Source: an uncultured Hungatella sp. (lineage in GTDB: Bacteria; Bacillota; Clostridia; Lachnospirales; Lachnospiraceae). From it: a stretch of 54,072 nucleotides of DNA. The notes under the pieces were generated by a model that saw only the letters and a list, made by a program, of their open reading frames with translations, was not told the origin of the DNA and made no database searches. The stretch lies in NCBI GenBank assembly GCA_910577935.1, contig CAJTOT010000012.1, positions 37,488 through 91,559 of the forward strand, in the 5' to 3' direction. Positions 41,718 through 49,579 of the stretch are shown piece by piece. The position numbers and the translations under genes are program-made. Each line of letters begins with the position of its first letter. The stretch's first letter is position 1.

Positions 41718-43097
41718 ATGGGGGAGAAAACATATTTAAAATGGTATAACAAAGTTGGTTATGGTTCCGGTGACATCGCCGGCAATGTGGTGTATGCGCT
41801 TTTGTCTGCTTTTGTCATGATATTCCTCACTGACACGGTCGGACTGAACGCCGGGATCGTGGGAACCCTGATTGCCGTTTCCAAGCTCTTTGACGGGATC
41901 AGCGACATTTTCTTCGGCGCCATGATCGACAAGACTCACAGCAAGATGGGGAAAGCGCGCCCGTGGATGCTCTACGGATACTTTGGCTGCGCCGTCTGCC
42001 TGGTGGCAATCTTTGTCATTCCTGCGGATATCAGCGAATTTGCCCAGTACGCATGGTTTTTCATCGCGTACACGCTGCTGAACGCCGGCTTTTACACGGC
42101 CAACAATATCGCCTACTCAGCCCTGACTGCCCTCGTCACAAAGAATAACCACGAGCGTGTCCAGATGGGATCGATCCGTTTCATGTTCGCCTTCGGCACC
42201 AGCATGCTGATACAGACCGTCACGGTGCGCTGTGTGGCCTGCTTTGGCGGCGGCGCGGCTGCCTGGAGAACGGTGGCAGTCATCTACGCGGTCATCGGCG
42301 TGATATCCAACACTCTGTCTGTATGGTCGGTGAAGGAGCTGTCCCCGGAAGAACTTGCCCGGGAGGAGACAGGGGAGAAAACGGAACAGGAGACCGGGGA
42401 GCCGGGGAAGGCATACCGCCTGACGGAGGCCTTTGGCCTGCTGATTCACAACAAGTATTATCTGATGATCTGCGCGGCCTATATTCTGATGCAGATTTAT
42501 TCCGCCACGCTGAACATGGGGATTTACTTTATGACCTATGTGCTGAAAAACGCCAATCTTCTGGGAGTGTTTTCCTGGGCCATCAATATTCCCATGATTA
42601 TCGGTCTGCTGTTTACGCCGGCGCTGGTCGACAGGTGGAAGGGGATGTATAAGCTGAACCTGTGGGGCTACGCTCTGGGGACTGCGGGGCGCCTGGGAGT
42701 TGTCGCTGCCGGCTACATGGGAAGCATTCCGCTGATGCTTTTGTGCACCGCCGCGGCTGCCATGGGGATGAGCCCGCTGCAGGGGGACATGAACGCCCTC
42801 ATCGCCACCTGTTCCGAGTACACGTTTTTGAAGACAGGAAGGCGGGTGGACGGCACCATGTACTCCTGCACCTCCCTCGGAACAAAGCTCGGCGGCGGCA
42901 TCGGAACCGCCATTGCAGGCTGGCTTCTGGCATACAGCGGCTACGTAGGGGGCGCCGCGGAGCAGACGGCTTCCTGCATCAACATGCTTCATATCATGTA
43001 TCTGTGGATGCCCATGGTCCTTAATCTTCTCATCACGCTGATACTGACCAGGCTGAATGTGGAGAAGGCCAACGAAGAGCTGAGAGCAAGCATATAA
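41718..43097 (+). CDS. GPH-family glycoside:cation symporter (MelB-like MFS)
   Basis: Twelve-helix transporter of 459 aa. The GPH signature is visible: SGDIAGNVVYAL at the start, the acidic cation-site motif in KLFDGISDIFFGAMIDKTHSKMGKARPW (conserved Asp in FDGISD and MIDKTHS), a polar central loop (EETGEKTEQETGEPGK), and helix-10/11 residues (GRRVDGTMYSCTSLGTKLG). It is co-transcribed with the beta-galactosidase and so probably imports the disaccharide with Na+ or H+. A terminator follows. Confidence 0.93.
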   Translation: MGEKTYLKWYNKVGYGSGDIAGNVVYALLSAFVMIFLTDTVGLNAGIVGTLIAVSKLFDGISDIFFGAMIDKTHSKMGKARPWMLYGYFGCAVCLVAIFVIPADISEFAQYAWFFIAYTLLNAGFYTANNIAYSALTALVTKNNHERVQMGSIRFMFAFGTSMLIQTVTVRCVACFGGGAAAWRTVAVIYAVIGVISNTLSVWSVKELSPEELAREETGEKTEQETGEPGKAYRLTEAFGLLIHNKYYLMICAAYILMQIYSATLNMGIYFMTYVLKNANLLGVFSWAINIPMIIGLLFTPALVDRWKGMYKLNLWGYALGTAGRLGVVAAGYMGSIPLMLLCTAAAAMGMSPLQGDMNALIATCSEYTFLKTGRRVDGTMYSCTSLGTKLGGGIGTAIAGWLLAYSGYVGGAAEQTASCINMLHIMYLWMPMVLNLLITLILTRLNVEKANEELRASI

Positions 43098-43139
43098 AGA
43101 GAGACTATAAAGAAAAATTATAAAGAAATACAGCCTGGG

Positions 43140-43182
43140 AGCAGGCCGCTTGGATGAGAGAGTCCGGGCGGCCTGCTTTTTT
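43140..43182 (+). terminator. Terminator of the lacZ-symporter operon
   Basis: AGCAGGCCGC (43140-43149) pairs with GCGGCCTGCT (43168-43177), followed by six T. Confidence 0.9.
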
Positions 43183-43260
43183 CCATTACAGGGCGCGGGA
43201 TTGGTTCTGTCCCATGAAAAAGCGTCCTACGGCATAAAATAAAATTTCTTTAAAAATATA

Positions 43261-43289
43261 TTGACGAAATAAAATGTTCATGCTATGAT
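43261..43289 (+). promoter_or_regulatory. Promoter of the fruKA operon
   Basis: TTGACG (43261-43266), 17 bases, TATGAT (43284-43289), 52 bases before fruK. Confidence 0.78.
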
Positions 43290-43306
43290 AATACCAGGTT
43301 AAGAAA

Positions 43307-43316
43307 TGAAATTTCA
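43307..43316. promoter_or_regulatory. Palindrome in the fruK leader, possible operator
   Basis: TGAAATTTCA is a perfect palindrome just after the predicted transcription start. Fructose operons are often controlled by a DeoR-type FruR, but no such gene is in the window. Confidence 0.3.
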
Positions 43317-43340
43317 CAAAACAAATAAGAGGTGATAGAA

Positions 43341-44252
43341 ATGATTTACACAGTTACATTCAACCCGGCCCTGGATTATGTGGTGAGGGTGGACCATTTC
43401 AAATTGGGAGAGGTGAACCGGACCGCGGAGGAGAACATTTTTTACGGAGGAAAGGGAATCAATGTGTCGGCGGTTCTTGCCAACCTGGGGTATGAGAGCA
43501 GGGCTCTGGGGTTCGTGGCGGGATTCACGGGGGAGGAGATCGAGAGAGGGGCGAAGCGCCTGGGATTTGAGTCTGACTTTATCCATGTGGAAAAGGGAAT
43601 GTCCCGCATCAACGTGAAGCTGAAGTCCGGCCAGGAGAGCGAGATCAACGGCATGGGGCCGGAGATCACCCAGGGGGACGTGGATAAGCTGTTTGAGAAG
43701 CTGGAATATTTAAAGGAGGGGGATGTGATTGTTCTCTCGGGAAGCATTCCGTCTTCCATAGACAGAGGAATCTATGAGAGAATTCTGGCAAAGCTCCAGG
43801 GGCGGGGCATTCTGGCGGTGGTGGACGCGGAGAAGGAGCTTTTGCTGAACGTGCTGAAATACCATCCTTTTTTGATCAAGCCCAACAACCATGAGCTGGG
43901 GGACATGTTCGGGACAGTCCTGGAGAGCCGGGAGGAGATCTCAGAGTACGCCGGAAGGCTTCAGAAGATGGGGGCGGCCAATGTGCTGGTATCCATGGCA
44001 GGGGACGGCTCTCTTCTGGTGACAGAAGACGGGCAGGTCTGCCGGATGGGAGCCGCCCGGGGGAAGGTGAAGAATTCCGTGGGGGCGGGAGACTCCATGG
44101 TGGCCGGATTCCTGGCAGGCTATCTGGAAAAAGGCGATTACAGCCACGCCCTGAGGCTGGGGACGGCAGCAGGCGGGGCCACGGCGTTTTCAGACGGGCT
44201 TGGGACGAGAGAGAGAATTATGGAACTGTATGAGGCACTTGGGGAGGCGTGA
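43341..44252 (+). CDS. fruK: 1-phosphofructokinase
   Basis: FruK phosphorylates fructose 1-phosphate to fructose 1,6-bisphosphate. PfkB-family features: TFNPALDY at the N-terminus, GGKGINVS, LSGSIPSS, KPNNHEL, and the C-terminal GAGDSMVAGFL with catalytic Asp251. 303 aa. Upstream in-frame GTG at 43332 overlaps the AGAGGTG ribosome-binding site, so 43341 is the start. Downstream fruA supports fructose 1-phosphate rather than tagatose 6-phosphate as substrate. Confidence 0.94.
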   Translation: MIYTVTFNPALDYVVRVDHFKLGEVNRTAEENIFYGGKGINVSAVLANLGYESRALGFVAGFTGEEIERGAKRLGFESDFIHVEKGMSRINVKLKSGQESEINGMGPEITQGDVDKLFEKLEYLKEGDVIVLSGSIPSSIDRGIYERILAKLQGRGILAVVDAEKELLLNVLKYHPFLIKPNNHELGDMFGTVLESREEISEYAGRLQKMGAANVLVSMAGDGSLLVTEDGQVCRMGAARGKVKNSVGAGDSMVAGFLAGYLEKGDYSHALRLGTAAGGATAFSDGLGTRERIMELYEALGEA

Positions 44253-44361
44253 CCGGGAACAGGTGTCGAAGGATGACGGGACAGACGGCCTGGAGAGGCG
44301 CAGGCGGGCAGGAAGGAAGACGCCCTGTCTGAACTGATGATTATATGAGGAGGGAATGAAT

Positions 44362-46326
44362 ATGAGGATTACGGAATTGTTGAAAAAAGAGAGCATTCAG
44401 CTGTCGGCAGCCCTTGATTCCAAGGAGGAGGCCATCGACAGGCTCACCGGTCTTATGGAAAAGGGCGGACGCCTTTATGACAGGGCCGGTTACAGGGAGG
44501 GAATTCTGGCCAGGGAGGCTCAGGGAAGCACGGCAGTGGGAGACGGCATCGCCATACCCCACGCCAAGGTGGAGGCGGTGAAGGAGCCTGGCCTGGCCGC
44601 GGTGACGGTGCCGGCGGGGGTGGATTATGACGCCTTTGACGGGTCTCTGGCCAACTTGATTTTTATGATCGCGGCTCCGGCAGGGGGAGCGGATGTCCAT
44701 CTGGAGGCCCTTGCCAGACTGTCCACTCTTCTCATGGTTCCCGGATTTAAGGATAATCTGCTGAACGCCTCTGACAAAGAGGAATTTCTCCGGGTCATCG
44801 ACGAGGCAGAGACTGCCAAGTACGGCGCTCCGGGGGAGAGTGGCAGTGAGGCGGCAGAGGGGAGCCGGGAGAAAGACCAGGCTTCCCAGAGCGGCAGGGG
44901 GACGTACCGCCTTCTGGCGGTGACTGCCTGTCCCACCGGTATCGCCCACACCTACATGGCGGCGGAGAATCTGGAGAATACGGCAAAATCCATGGGAATC
45001 ACGCTGAAAGCGGAGACCGACGGCTCCGGAGGCGCCCAGAATGTGCTGACCAGGGAGGAGATCGCCGGAGCGGACGCCATCATCGTGGCTGCCGACAGGG
45101 AGATCGAGATGGCGCGCTTTGACGGTAAGCCGGTGCTCCAGGTGCCTGTGGCCGACGGAATCCACAAGGCGAAAGAGCTGATCGAGAAGGCGGCAGCCGG
45201 CCATGCTCCCGTCTATCATCACGCAGGAGGCGGAGAGCCGTCGGTGTCGGCCGGCGCCGGGGACAGCCTGGGGAGAAAGATCTACAAGCACCTGATGAAC
45301 GGCGTCTCCCACATGCTCCCCTTTGTCATCGGCGGAGGAATCCTCATCGCCCTGGCGTTCCTCTTCGACGATTACTCCATCGACCCATCCAATTTCGGCA
45401 AGAACACGCCTCTGGCAGCTTACCTGAAGACCATCGGCGACCAGGCATTCGGCCTGATGCTCCCCGTTCTGTCAGGCTACATCGCCATGAGCATCGCCGA
45501 CCGCCCCGGACTGGCGGTGGGGTTCGTGTCCGGCATGGCAGCCAAGATGGGCATGACCTTTGCCAACCCAGGGGGAGGCGACGTGAACGCCGGATTTTTA
45601 GGAGCTCTGTTTGCAGGCTTCGCAGGCGGATATCTTGTGCTGGGGCTTAAAAAGGTTCTGGAAAAGCTTCCGAAATCCCTGGAGGGCATCAAGCCGGTGC
45701 TTCTGTATCCGGTTCTGGGAATTCTGGCAGGCTCTGTAGTGACCACATTGATCAACCCTTATATGGGCATGATCAACGACGGTCTCACCAGCTTCTTAAA
45801 CGGCATGGGAGGAGCAAGCCGGGTGATCCTGGGAATGATCGCAGGCGGTATGATGTCCATCGACATGGGCGGCCCCTTCAACAAGGCAGCCTATGTGTTC
45901 GGAACCGCCCAGCTGGCGGAAGGGAATTTTGAAGTCATGGCGTCTGTCATGGCGGGAGGCATGGTTCCGCCCATCGCCATCGCGCTGAGTACGATTTTCT
46001 TTAAAAAGAAATTTACCAAAAAAGAATGTCAGTCAGGTATCGTCAACATCATTATGGGCCTGTCGTTCATCACAGAGGGAGCCATCCCCTTCGCCGCGTC
46101 AGATCCCTTAAGAATCATTCCCTCCTGCGCGGTGGGAGCGGCTGCGGCAGGCGGACTGTCCATGTTCTTCGGGTGCACCTTGAGGGCTCCCCACGGCGGA
46201 ATCTTCGTGCTGCCCACCATCGGCAACCCTATGGGATACCTGGCGGCCGTTCTTGCAGGGGCGGTGTTCGGCTGTGTGGCTCTGGGACTTCTCAAGAAGG
46301 AGCTGAGTGAGGAAGAGCGGGGGTAG
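44362..46326 (+). CDS. fruA: PTS fructose transporter EIIABC
   Basis: Imports fructose and phosphorylates it to fructose 1-phosphate. Domains in order: EIIA (phospho-His67 in AIPHAK), linker, EIIB (Cys190 in TACPTGIAHTYMAAE), linker, and an EIIC membrane domain with about nine to ten helices (GVSHMLPFVIGGGILIALAF at the start; GGPFNKAAYVFG). 654 aa, complete. AGGAGG is 8 bases before the ATG at 44362; an ATG at 44356 is too close. The 109-base gap after fruK shows no hairpin, so the two are one operon. Confidence 0.95.
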   Translation: MRITELLKKESIQLSAALDSKEEAIDRLTGLMEKGGRLYDRAGYREGILAREAQGSTAVGDGIAIPHAKVEAVKEPGLAAVTVPAGVDYDAFDGSLANLIFMIAAPAGGADVHLEALARLSTLLMVPGFKDNLLNASDKEEFLRVIDEAETAKYGAPGESGSEAAEGSREKDQASQSGRGTYRLLAVTACPTGIAHTYMAAENLENTAKSMGITLKAETDGSGGAQNVLTREEIAGADAIIVAADREIEMARFDGKPVLQVPVADGIHKAKELIEKAAAGHAPVYHHAGGGEPSVSAGAGDSLGRKIYKHLMNGVSHMLPFVIGGGILIALAFLFDDYSIDPSNFGKNTPLAAYLKTIGDQAFGLMLPVLSGYIAMSIADRPGLAVGFVSGMAAKMGMTFANPGGGDVNAGFLGALFAGFAGGYLVLGLKKVLEKLPKSLEGIKPVLLYPVLGILAGSVVTTLINPYMGMINDGLTSFLNGMGGASRVILGMIAGGMMSIDMGGPFNKAAYVFGTAQLAEGNFEVMASVMAGGMVPPIAIALSTIFFKKKFTKKECQSGIVNIIMGLSFITEGAIPFAASDPLRIIPSCAVGAAAAGGLSMFFGCTLRAPHGGIFVLPTIGNPMGYLAAVLAGAVFGCVALGLLKKELSEEERG

Positions 46327-46446
46327 GTCAATAAAAATACTCCCTTTTCGGAATTGTGTACCCATGGAAAACAAGCTTATAAATATAGATTGCAGGCGGC
46401 AGATATATATTATAATCAAGCATCATGGCTGCCATAAAAGATTTTG

Positions 46447-46476
46447 TTGGACAATTCTTCTGTTATATGGTAAAAT
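46447..46476 (+). promoter_or_regulatory. Promoter of the RNase P RNA gene
   Basis: TTGGAC (46447-46452), 18 bases, TAAAAT (46471-46476), with the RNA 5' end 7 bases later. The region 46327-46440 otherwise shows no clear terminator for fruA. Confidence 0.65.
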
Positions 46477-46482
46477 TTCTTC

Positions 46483-46825
46483 GGAGTAAGACAGATGGTC
46501 GCTGCCGCGATGCCGAGAGGACGCGGGAGAGGAAAGTCCGGGCTTCACAGGGCAGGATGCCAGATAACGTCTGGCGGAGGCGACTCCAGGGACAGTGCAA
46601 CAGAAATATACCGCCGGCTTTGCCGGTAAGGGTGGAATGGCAGTGTAAGAGACTACCGCCTGGCTGGTAACAGGCAGGGCACATGTAAACCCCATCTGAA
46701 GCAAGACCAAACAGAGAGCATAAGGCGGCCCGTCTGCTTTCGGGTAGGTCGCTTGAGCCCGGCGGTGACGCCGGGCCTAGATAGATGACCATCCAACGAC
46801 ATAACCCGGCTTATCGTCTTACTCC
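46483..46825 (+). ncRNA. rnpB: RNase P RNA, bacterial class A
   Basis: Catalytic RNA that trims tRNA 5' ends. The conserved blocks are in order: GAGGAAAGTCCGGGC (46525-46540 region), ACAGAAATATACCGCC, AAGGGTGGAA, GTAAGAGACTACCGC, AAACCCCATCTGAAGCAAGA, AGAGAGCATAAGGCGGC-like region, and the 3' ACGACATAACCCGGCTTA. The P1 helix is perfect: GGAGTAAGAC (46483-46492) with GTCTTACTCC (46816-46825), which fixes both ends. Open frames across this region are not genes. Confidence 0.95.
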
Positions 46826-46853
46826 CATTGTGAAAGATTTTCGGCATATACTT

Positions 46854-47054
46854 ATGGAAATAACGGAAGAACGACAGAGAAAGGGTCTTTTGGTAAAAGA
46901 ATATGAGTTTTGTATGGCAATGCGAGACTATATTCAGATAAGGGCAAATAAAATATACGAGAAGCAGGTTGATTCGGGAATCGTACTTCCATTTCATTGC
47001 AATTATAAAAAGTTGGAGCATGTGTGCGGCAATTATCAAATATCCGCAAAATAA
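46854..47054 (+). CDS. Doubtful small ORF after RNase P RNA
   Basis: 66 codons (YEFCMAMRDYIQIRANK, then FHCNYKKLEHVCGNYQ). The DNA is AT-rich compared with its neighbours. The same frame opens earlier, at 46785, inside the RNA gene. There is no Shine-Dalgarno and I recognise no family. It might be a remnant of a foreign gene or chance. Confidence 0.22.
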   Translation: MEITEERQRKGLLVKEYEFCMAMRDYIQIRANKIYEKQVDSGIVLPFHCNYKKLEHVCGNYQISAK

Positions 47055-47055
47055 G

Positions 47056-47103
47056 AGGGGCTGCCTGCGCCGGATGACCGCGCGTCAGCCCCTGTTTTCT
47101 TCT
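47056..47103. terminator. Two-way terminator between rnpB and pyrI
   Basis: AGGGGCTG (47056-47063) pairs with CAGCCCCT (47086-47093); an inner GCGC/GCGC continues the stem. Plus strand continues GTTTTCTTCTC; minus strand continues CTTATTTTGC. It can serve both convergent units. Confidence 0.75.
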
Positions 47104-47529
47104 CTATTTTCCGTATTTCTCCTCGCAGTACAGGCAGCGGTAGGTCTCGGTTCCCTCGTCTGACAGATAGAAGACATGAGGGAGTTCCTGCTCGATGGAG
47201 GTGATGCACCGGGGATTCTTGCACTGAATCACGTTGGTGATCTTCTTGGGCAGCTTCAGAGCCCTTTTTTCCGCGATCTTGTTGTCTTTGATGATGTTGA
47301 CGGTGATGTTGTGGTCGATGTAGCCCAGGACTTTTAAGTCCAGCTGGTCTAAGGCGCCCTCGATCTTTATGATGTCCTTGCGGCCCATCTTGCTGCTTCT
47401 GGCGTTCTTGATGATGGCCACCTCGCACTCAAGCCTGTCCAGTCCCAGGTGATAGTAGATGTCAAGGCTTTTTCCGGCCTGGATGTGGTCTAAAACGATT
47501 CCTTCTTTTAATCCGCTGATATTTAACAT
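47104..47529 (-). CDS. pyrI: Aspartate carbamoyltransferase regulatory subunit
   Basis: Allosteric subunit of ATCase, binding nucleotides (CTP/ATP). 141 aa with an N-terminal nucleotide-binding domain and the C-terminal zinc site: Cys in CKNPRC and in CLYCEEKYG (four Cys). The start lies within the last codons of pyrB; GGAGGTG precedes the ATG. Confidence 0.96.
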   Translation of the reverse strand: MLNISGLKEGIVLDHIQAGKSLDIYYHLGLDRLECEVAIIKNARSSKMGRKDIIKIEGALDQLDLKVLGYIDHNITVNIIKDNKIAEKRALKLPKKITNVIQCKNPRCITSIEQELPHVFYLSDEGTETYRCLYCEEKYGK

Positions 47530-48446
47530 GTCTTTTTCACCTCCAGCAATGTCATGATCAGAGCCATACGCACATATACTCCGTATTGCACCTGACGGAA
47601 ATAGGCGGCTCTCGGGTCGTCGTCAACCTCCACGGAGATCTCGTTGACTCTGGGGAGGGGATGGAGAACAAACATGCGCTCCTTGGCAAGCTTCATCTTG
47701 GCCTTGTCCAGAATATAGCAGTCTTTCAGACGGATATAGTCTTCCTCGTTGAAGAAGCGCTCTCTCTGCACACGGGTCATATACAGGATATCCAGCTGAG
47801 GCATGGCTTCGTCCAGATTGCCCACTTCCGCGAACTCAATGTTGCCGGCCTTCAGGACATCGTCCCGGATATACTCGGGGACACGAAGCTCCGGCGGGGA
47901 GATGAGGACAAATTTTACATTGGGATAGCGGACCAGGGCGTTGATGAGGGAGTGCACGGTGCGCCCGAACTTCAGATCGCCGCAGAGACCTACGGTCATG
48001 TTGTCCAGCCTTCCCAGGAGGGAGCGGATGGTCATTAAGTCCGTGAGTGTCTGGGTGGGGTGCTGATGGCCGCCGTCGCCTGCGTTGATCACCGGGATAG
48101 TGGAGTGGAGGGAGGCTACCAGAGGGGCGCCTTCCTTGGGATGGCGCATGGCGCAGATGTCCGCGTAGCAGGAGATCATGCGGATGGTGTCGGACACGCT
48201 CTCGCCCTTGGCGGCGGAGCTGGAGGAGGCAGAAGAAAAGCCAAGAACACTGCCGCCGAGATTCAACATAGCGGCTTCAAAACTCAGACGAGTTCGGGTG
48301 CTTGGCTCATAAAATAAAGTTGCAATCTTTTTACCGTCACAAACATGGGCATATCCGGGGAGATCGTGCTCAATATCCGCAGCCAGATCGAGGAGCTTCT
48401 CAATCTCGTCCACGGAAAAGTCTAAAGGATTTAAAAGATGTCTCAT
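47523..48446 (-). CDS. pyrB: Aspartate carbamoyltransferase catalytic subunit
   Basis: Makes carbamoyl aspartate in pyrimidine synthesis. Catalytic motifs: PSTRTRLSFEAAM (carbamoyl phosphate), the loop SSSSAAKGESVSDT, MRHPKEGAP, GDGGHQHPTQ, and TRVQRERF. 307 aa. The frame stays open to 48524, but AAGGAGA is 5 bases before the ATG at 48446 and MRHLLNPLDFSVDEI is a typical start. Overlaps pyrI by 7 bases, so catalytic and regulatory chains are made together. Confidence 0.97.
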   Translation of the reverse strand: MRHLLNPLDFSVDEIEKLLDLAADIEHDLPGYAHVCDGKKIATLFYEPSTRTRLSFEAAMLNLGGSVLGFSSASSSSAAKGESVSDTIRMISCYADICAMRHPKEGAPLVASLHSTIPVINAGDGGHQHPTQTLTDLMTIRSLLGRLDNMTVGLCGDLKFGRTVHSLINALVRYPNVKFVLISPPELRVPEYIRDDVLKAGNIEFAEVGNLDEAMPQLDILYMTRVQRERFFNEEDYIRLKDCYILDKAKMKLAKERMFVLHPLPRVNEISVEVDDDPRAAYFRQVQYGVYVRMALIMTLLEVKKTC

Positions 48447-48482
48447 GGGGGTCTCCTTTTCTTTTAATTTTGTGCTTCTCCC

Positions 48483-48511
48483 ATTATAGCGAATCTGACA
48501 GCATATTTCTA
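48483..48511 (-). promoter_or_regulatory. Promoter of pyrBI
   Basis: On the minus strand TAGAAA (48506-48511), 17 bases, perfect TATAAT (48483-48488). The short leader shows no attenuator hairpin. Confidence 0.65.
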
Positions 48512-48549
48512 CTGTTTTTTTCAAAAATTGTGGTATACTTGTAACAGTT

Positions 48550-48683
48550 GTTACTGTTCAGGCAGGTCTGCGCGCTGGCTGCGCTGACCGTATGATAACC
48601 TGGGCGGGCAGGCAAAAATCCCATCGCCGCAGGCGATTTTCATGGATTTTTGCTGGTTGCTGTGAACGCATGTGAACAGAAAC
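48550..48683. repeat. Structured dispersed repeat, copy B (inverted relative to copy A)
   Basis: The reverse complement of 15288-15420 matches almost base for base; differences include GCGC for GCAC, one inserted base in GGGCGGGC, and AGAAAC for AGTAAC at the far end. A GTAAC at 48541-48545 faces the GTTAC end of the element. It sits between the divergent pyrB and ABC genes. Confidence 0.9.
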
Positions 48684-48809
48684 TAACAGTTTGCTTGGGT
48701 GGTTATGGTGTAAGAAAACCTTAAAGAACATTAAGAATAATTTATGGGACAAATAGTAAAGCAGGTTGTAAGATATAGACATGCTGAAGCTGGAAGAGAG
48801 GAGATAAGA

Positions 48810-49577
48810 GTGGCAGAGTTGCAGGCGCCGGGGGAGGGCAGCCGCGGTTTGGAAAAAAAGCGGATACCCATTATTGAAGTGAAGAATTTATACAAGGTAT
48901 ACAAGGTGGGGGAGTCGAAGGTGTACGCCCTGGGAGGCGTGGATTTCACCATGTATAAGGGAGAGTTCTGCGCCATCGTAGGGCCTTCCGGGTCGGGCAA
49001 GTCCACCCTGCTCAATATGCTGGCGGGGCTGGAGAAGCCTACTAAAGGGGAGATCGTCATCGACAAGATTCACATAGAGAAGATGAAGGAGAACGAGCTG
49101 GTGGCGTTCCGGCGCAAGAGAGTGGGATTTATTTTCCAGTCCTATAACCTTCTAAAGACTCTCAACGCGGTGGAGAACGTGGCTCTTCCTCTGTCCTTTA
49201 GGGGGATGCCCAGGAGAAAGAGGAACGAGATCGCAAGAAAGTACTTAAAGCTGGTGGGGCTTGAAAAGCAGATGAACCACATGGCCAACGCCATGTCAGG
49301 AGGCCAGCAGCAGAGGGTGGGGATTGCCAGGGCCCTGGCGGTGAATCCCAGGATCATCTTTGCCGACGAGCCCACGGGAAACCTGGACTCCAAGACCACC
49401 ATGGAGATATTGAAGCTGATGCGCAGGATCGTCAGGGAGCAGGACCAGACCCTGGTGATGGTCACTCACGACAACCACCTGGCCTCCTACGCGGACAGGC
49501 AGTTTCACATTGTTGACGGTAAGATTTTCAAGATAGAAGAATGCCATCATGAAGACGAAGGAGAGATAGAAGGATGA
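48810..49577 (+). CDS. ABC transporter ATP-binding protein (MacB/LolD type)
   Basis: ATPase of the MacB family: Walker A GPSGSGKST, Q-loop FIFQSYNLLKTL, signature MSGGQQQRVGIARAL, Walker B IIFADEPTGNLDSKT and the switch His in VMVTHD. The frame opens earlier (ATG 48744), but GAGAGGAG stands 6 bases before the GTG at 48810. 255 aa. It ends overlapping the region of the next start. Works with the permease at 51381 as a mechanotransmission-type pump. Confidence 0.93.
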   Translation: MAELQAPGEGSRGLEKKRIPIIEVKNLYKVYKVGESKVYALGGVDFTMYKGEFCAIVGPSGSGKSTLLNMLAGLEKPTKGEIVIDKIHIEKMKENELVAFRRKRVGFIFQSYNLLKTLNAVENVALPLSFRGMPRRKRNEIARKYLKLVGLEKQMNHMANAMSGGQQQRVGIARALAVNPRIIFADEPTGNLDSKTTMEILKLMRRIVREQDQTLVMVTHDNHLASYADRQFHIVDGKIFKIEECHHEDEGEIEG

Positions 49578-49579
49578 AG

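Noticed and set aside
46423..46792. Overlapping open frames on both strands within RNase P RNA
   Set aside because: Conserved class A RNase P blocks and a perfect P1 helix explain this sequence.
48447..48524. 26-residue N-terminal extension of PyrB
   Set aside because: A good ribosome-binding site and the conserved MRHLLNPLDFS start fix the ATG at 48446, and the predicted promoter lies within the extension.
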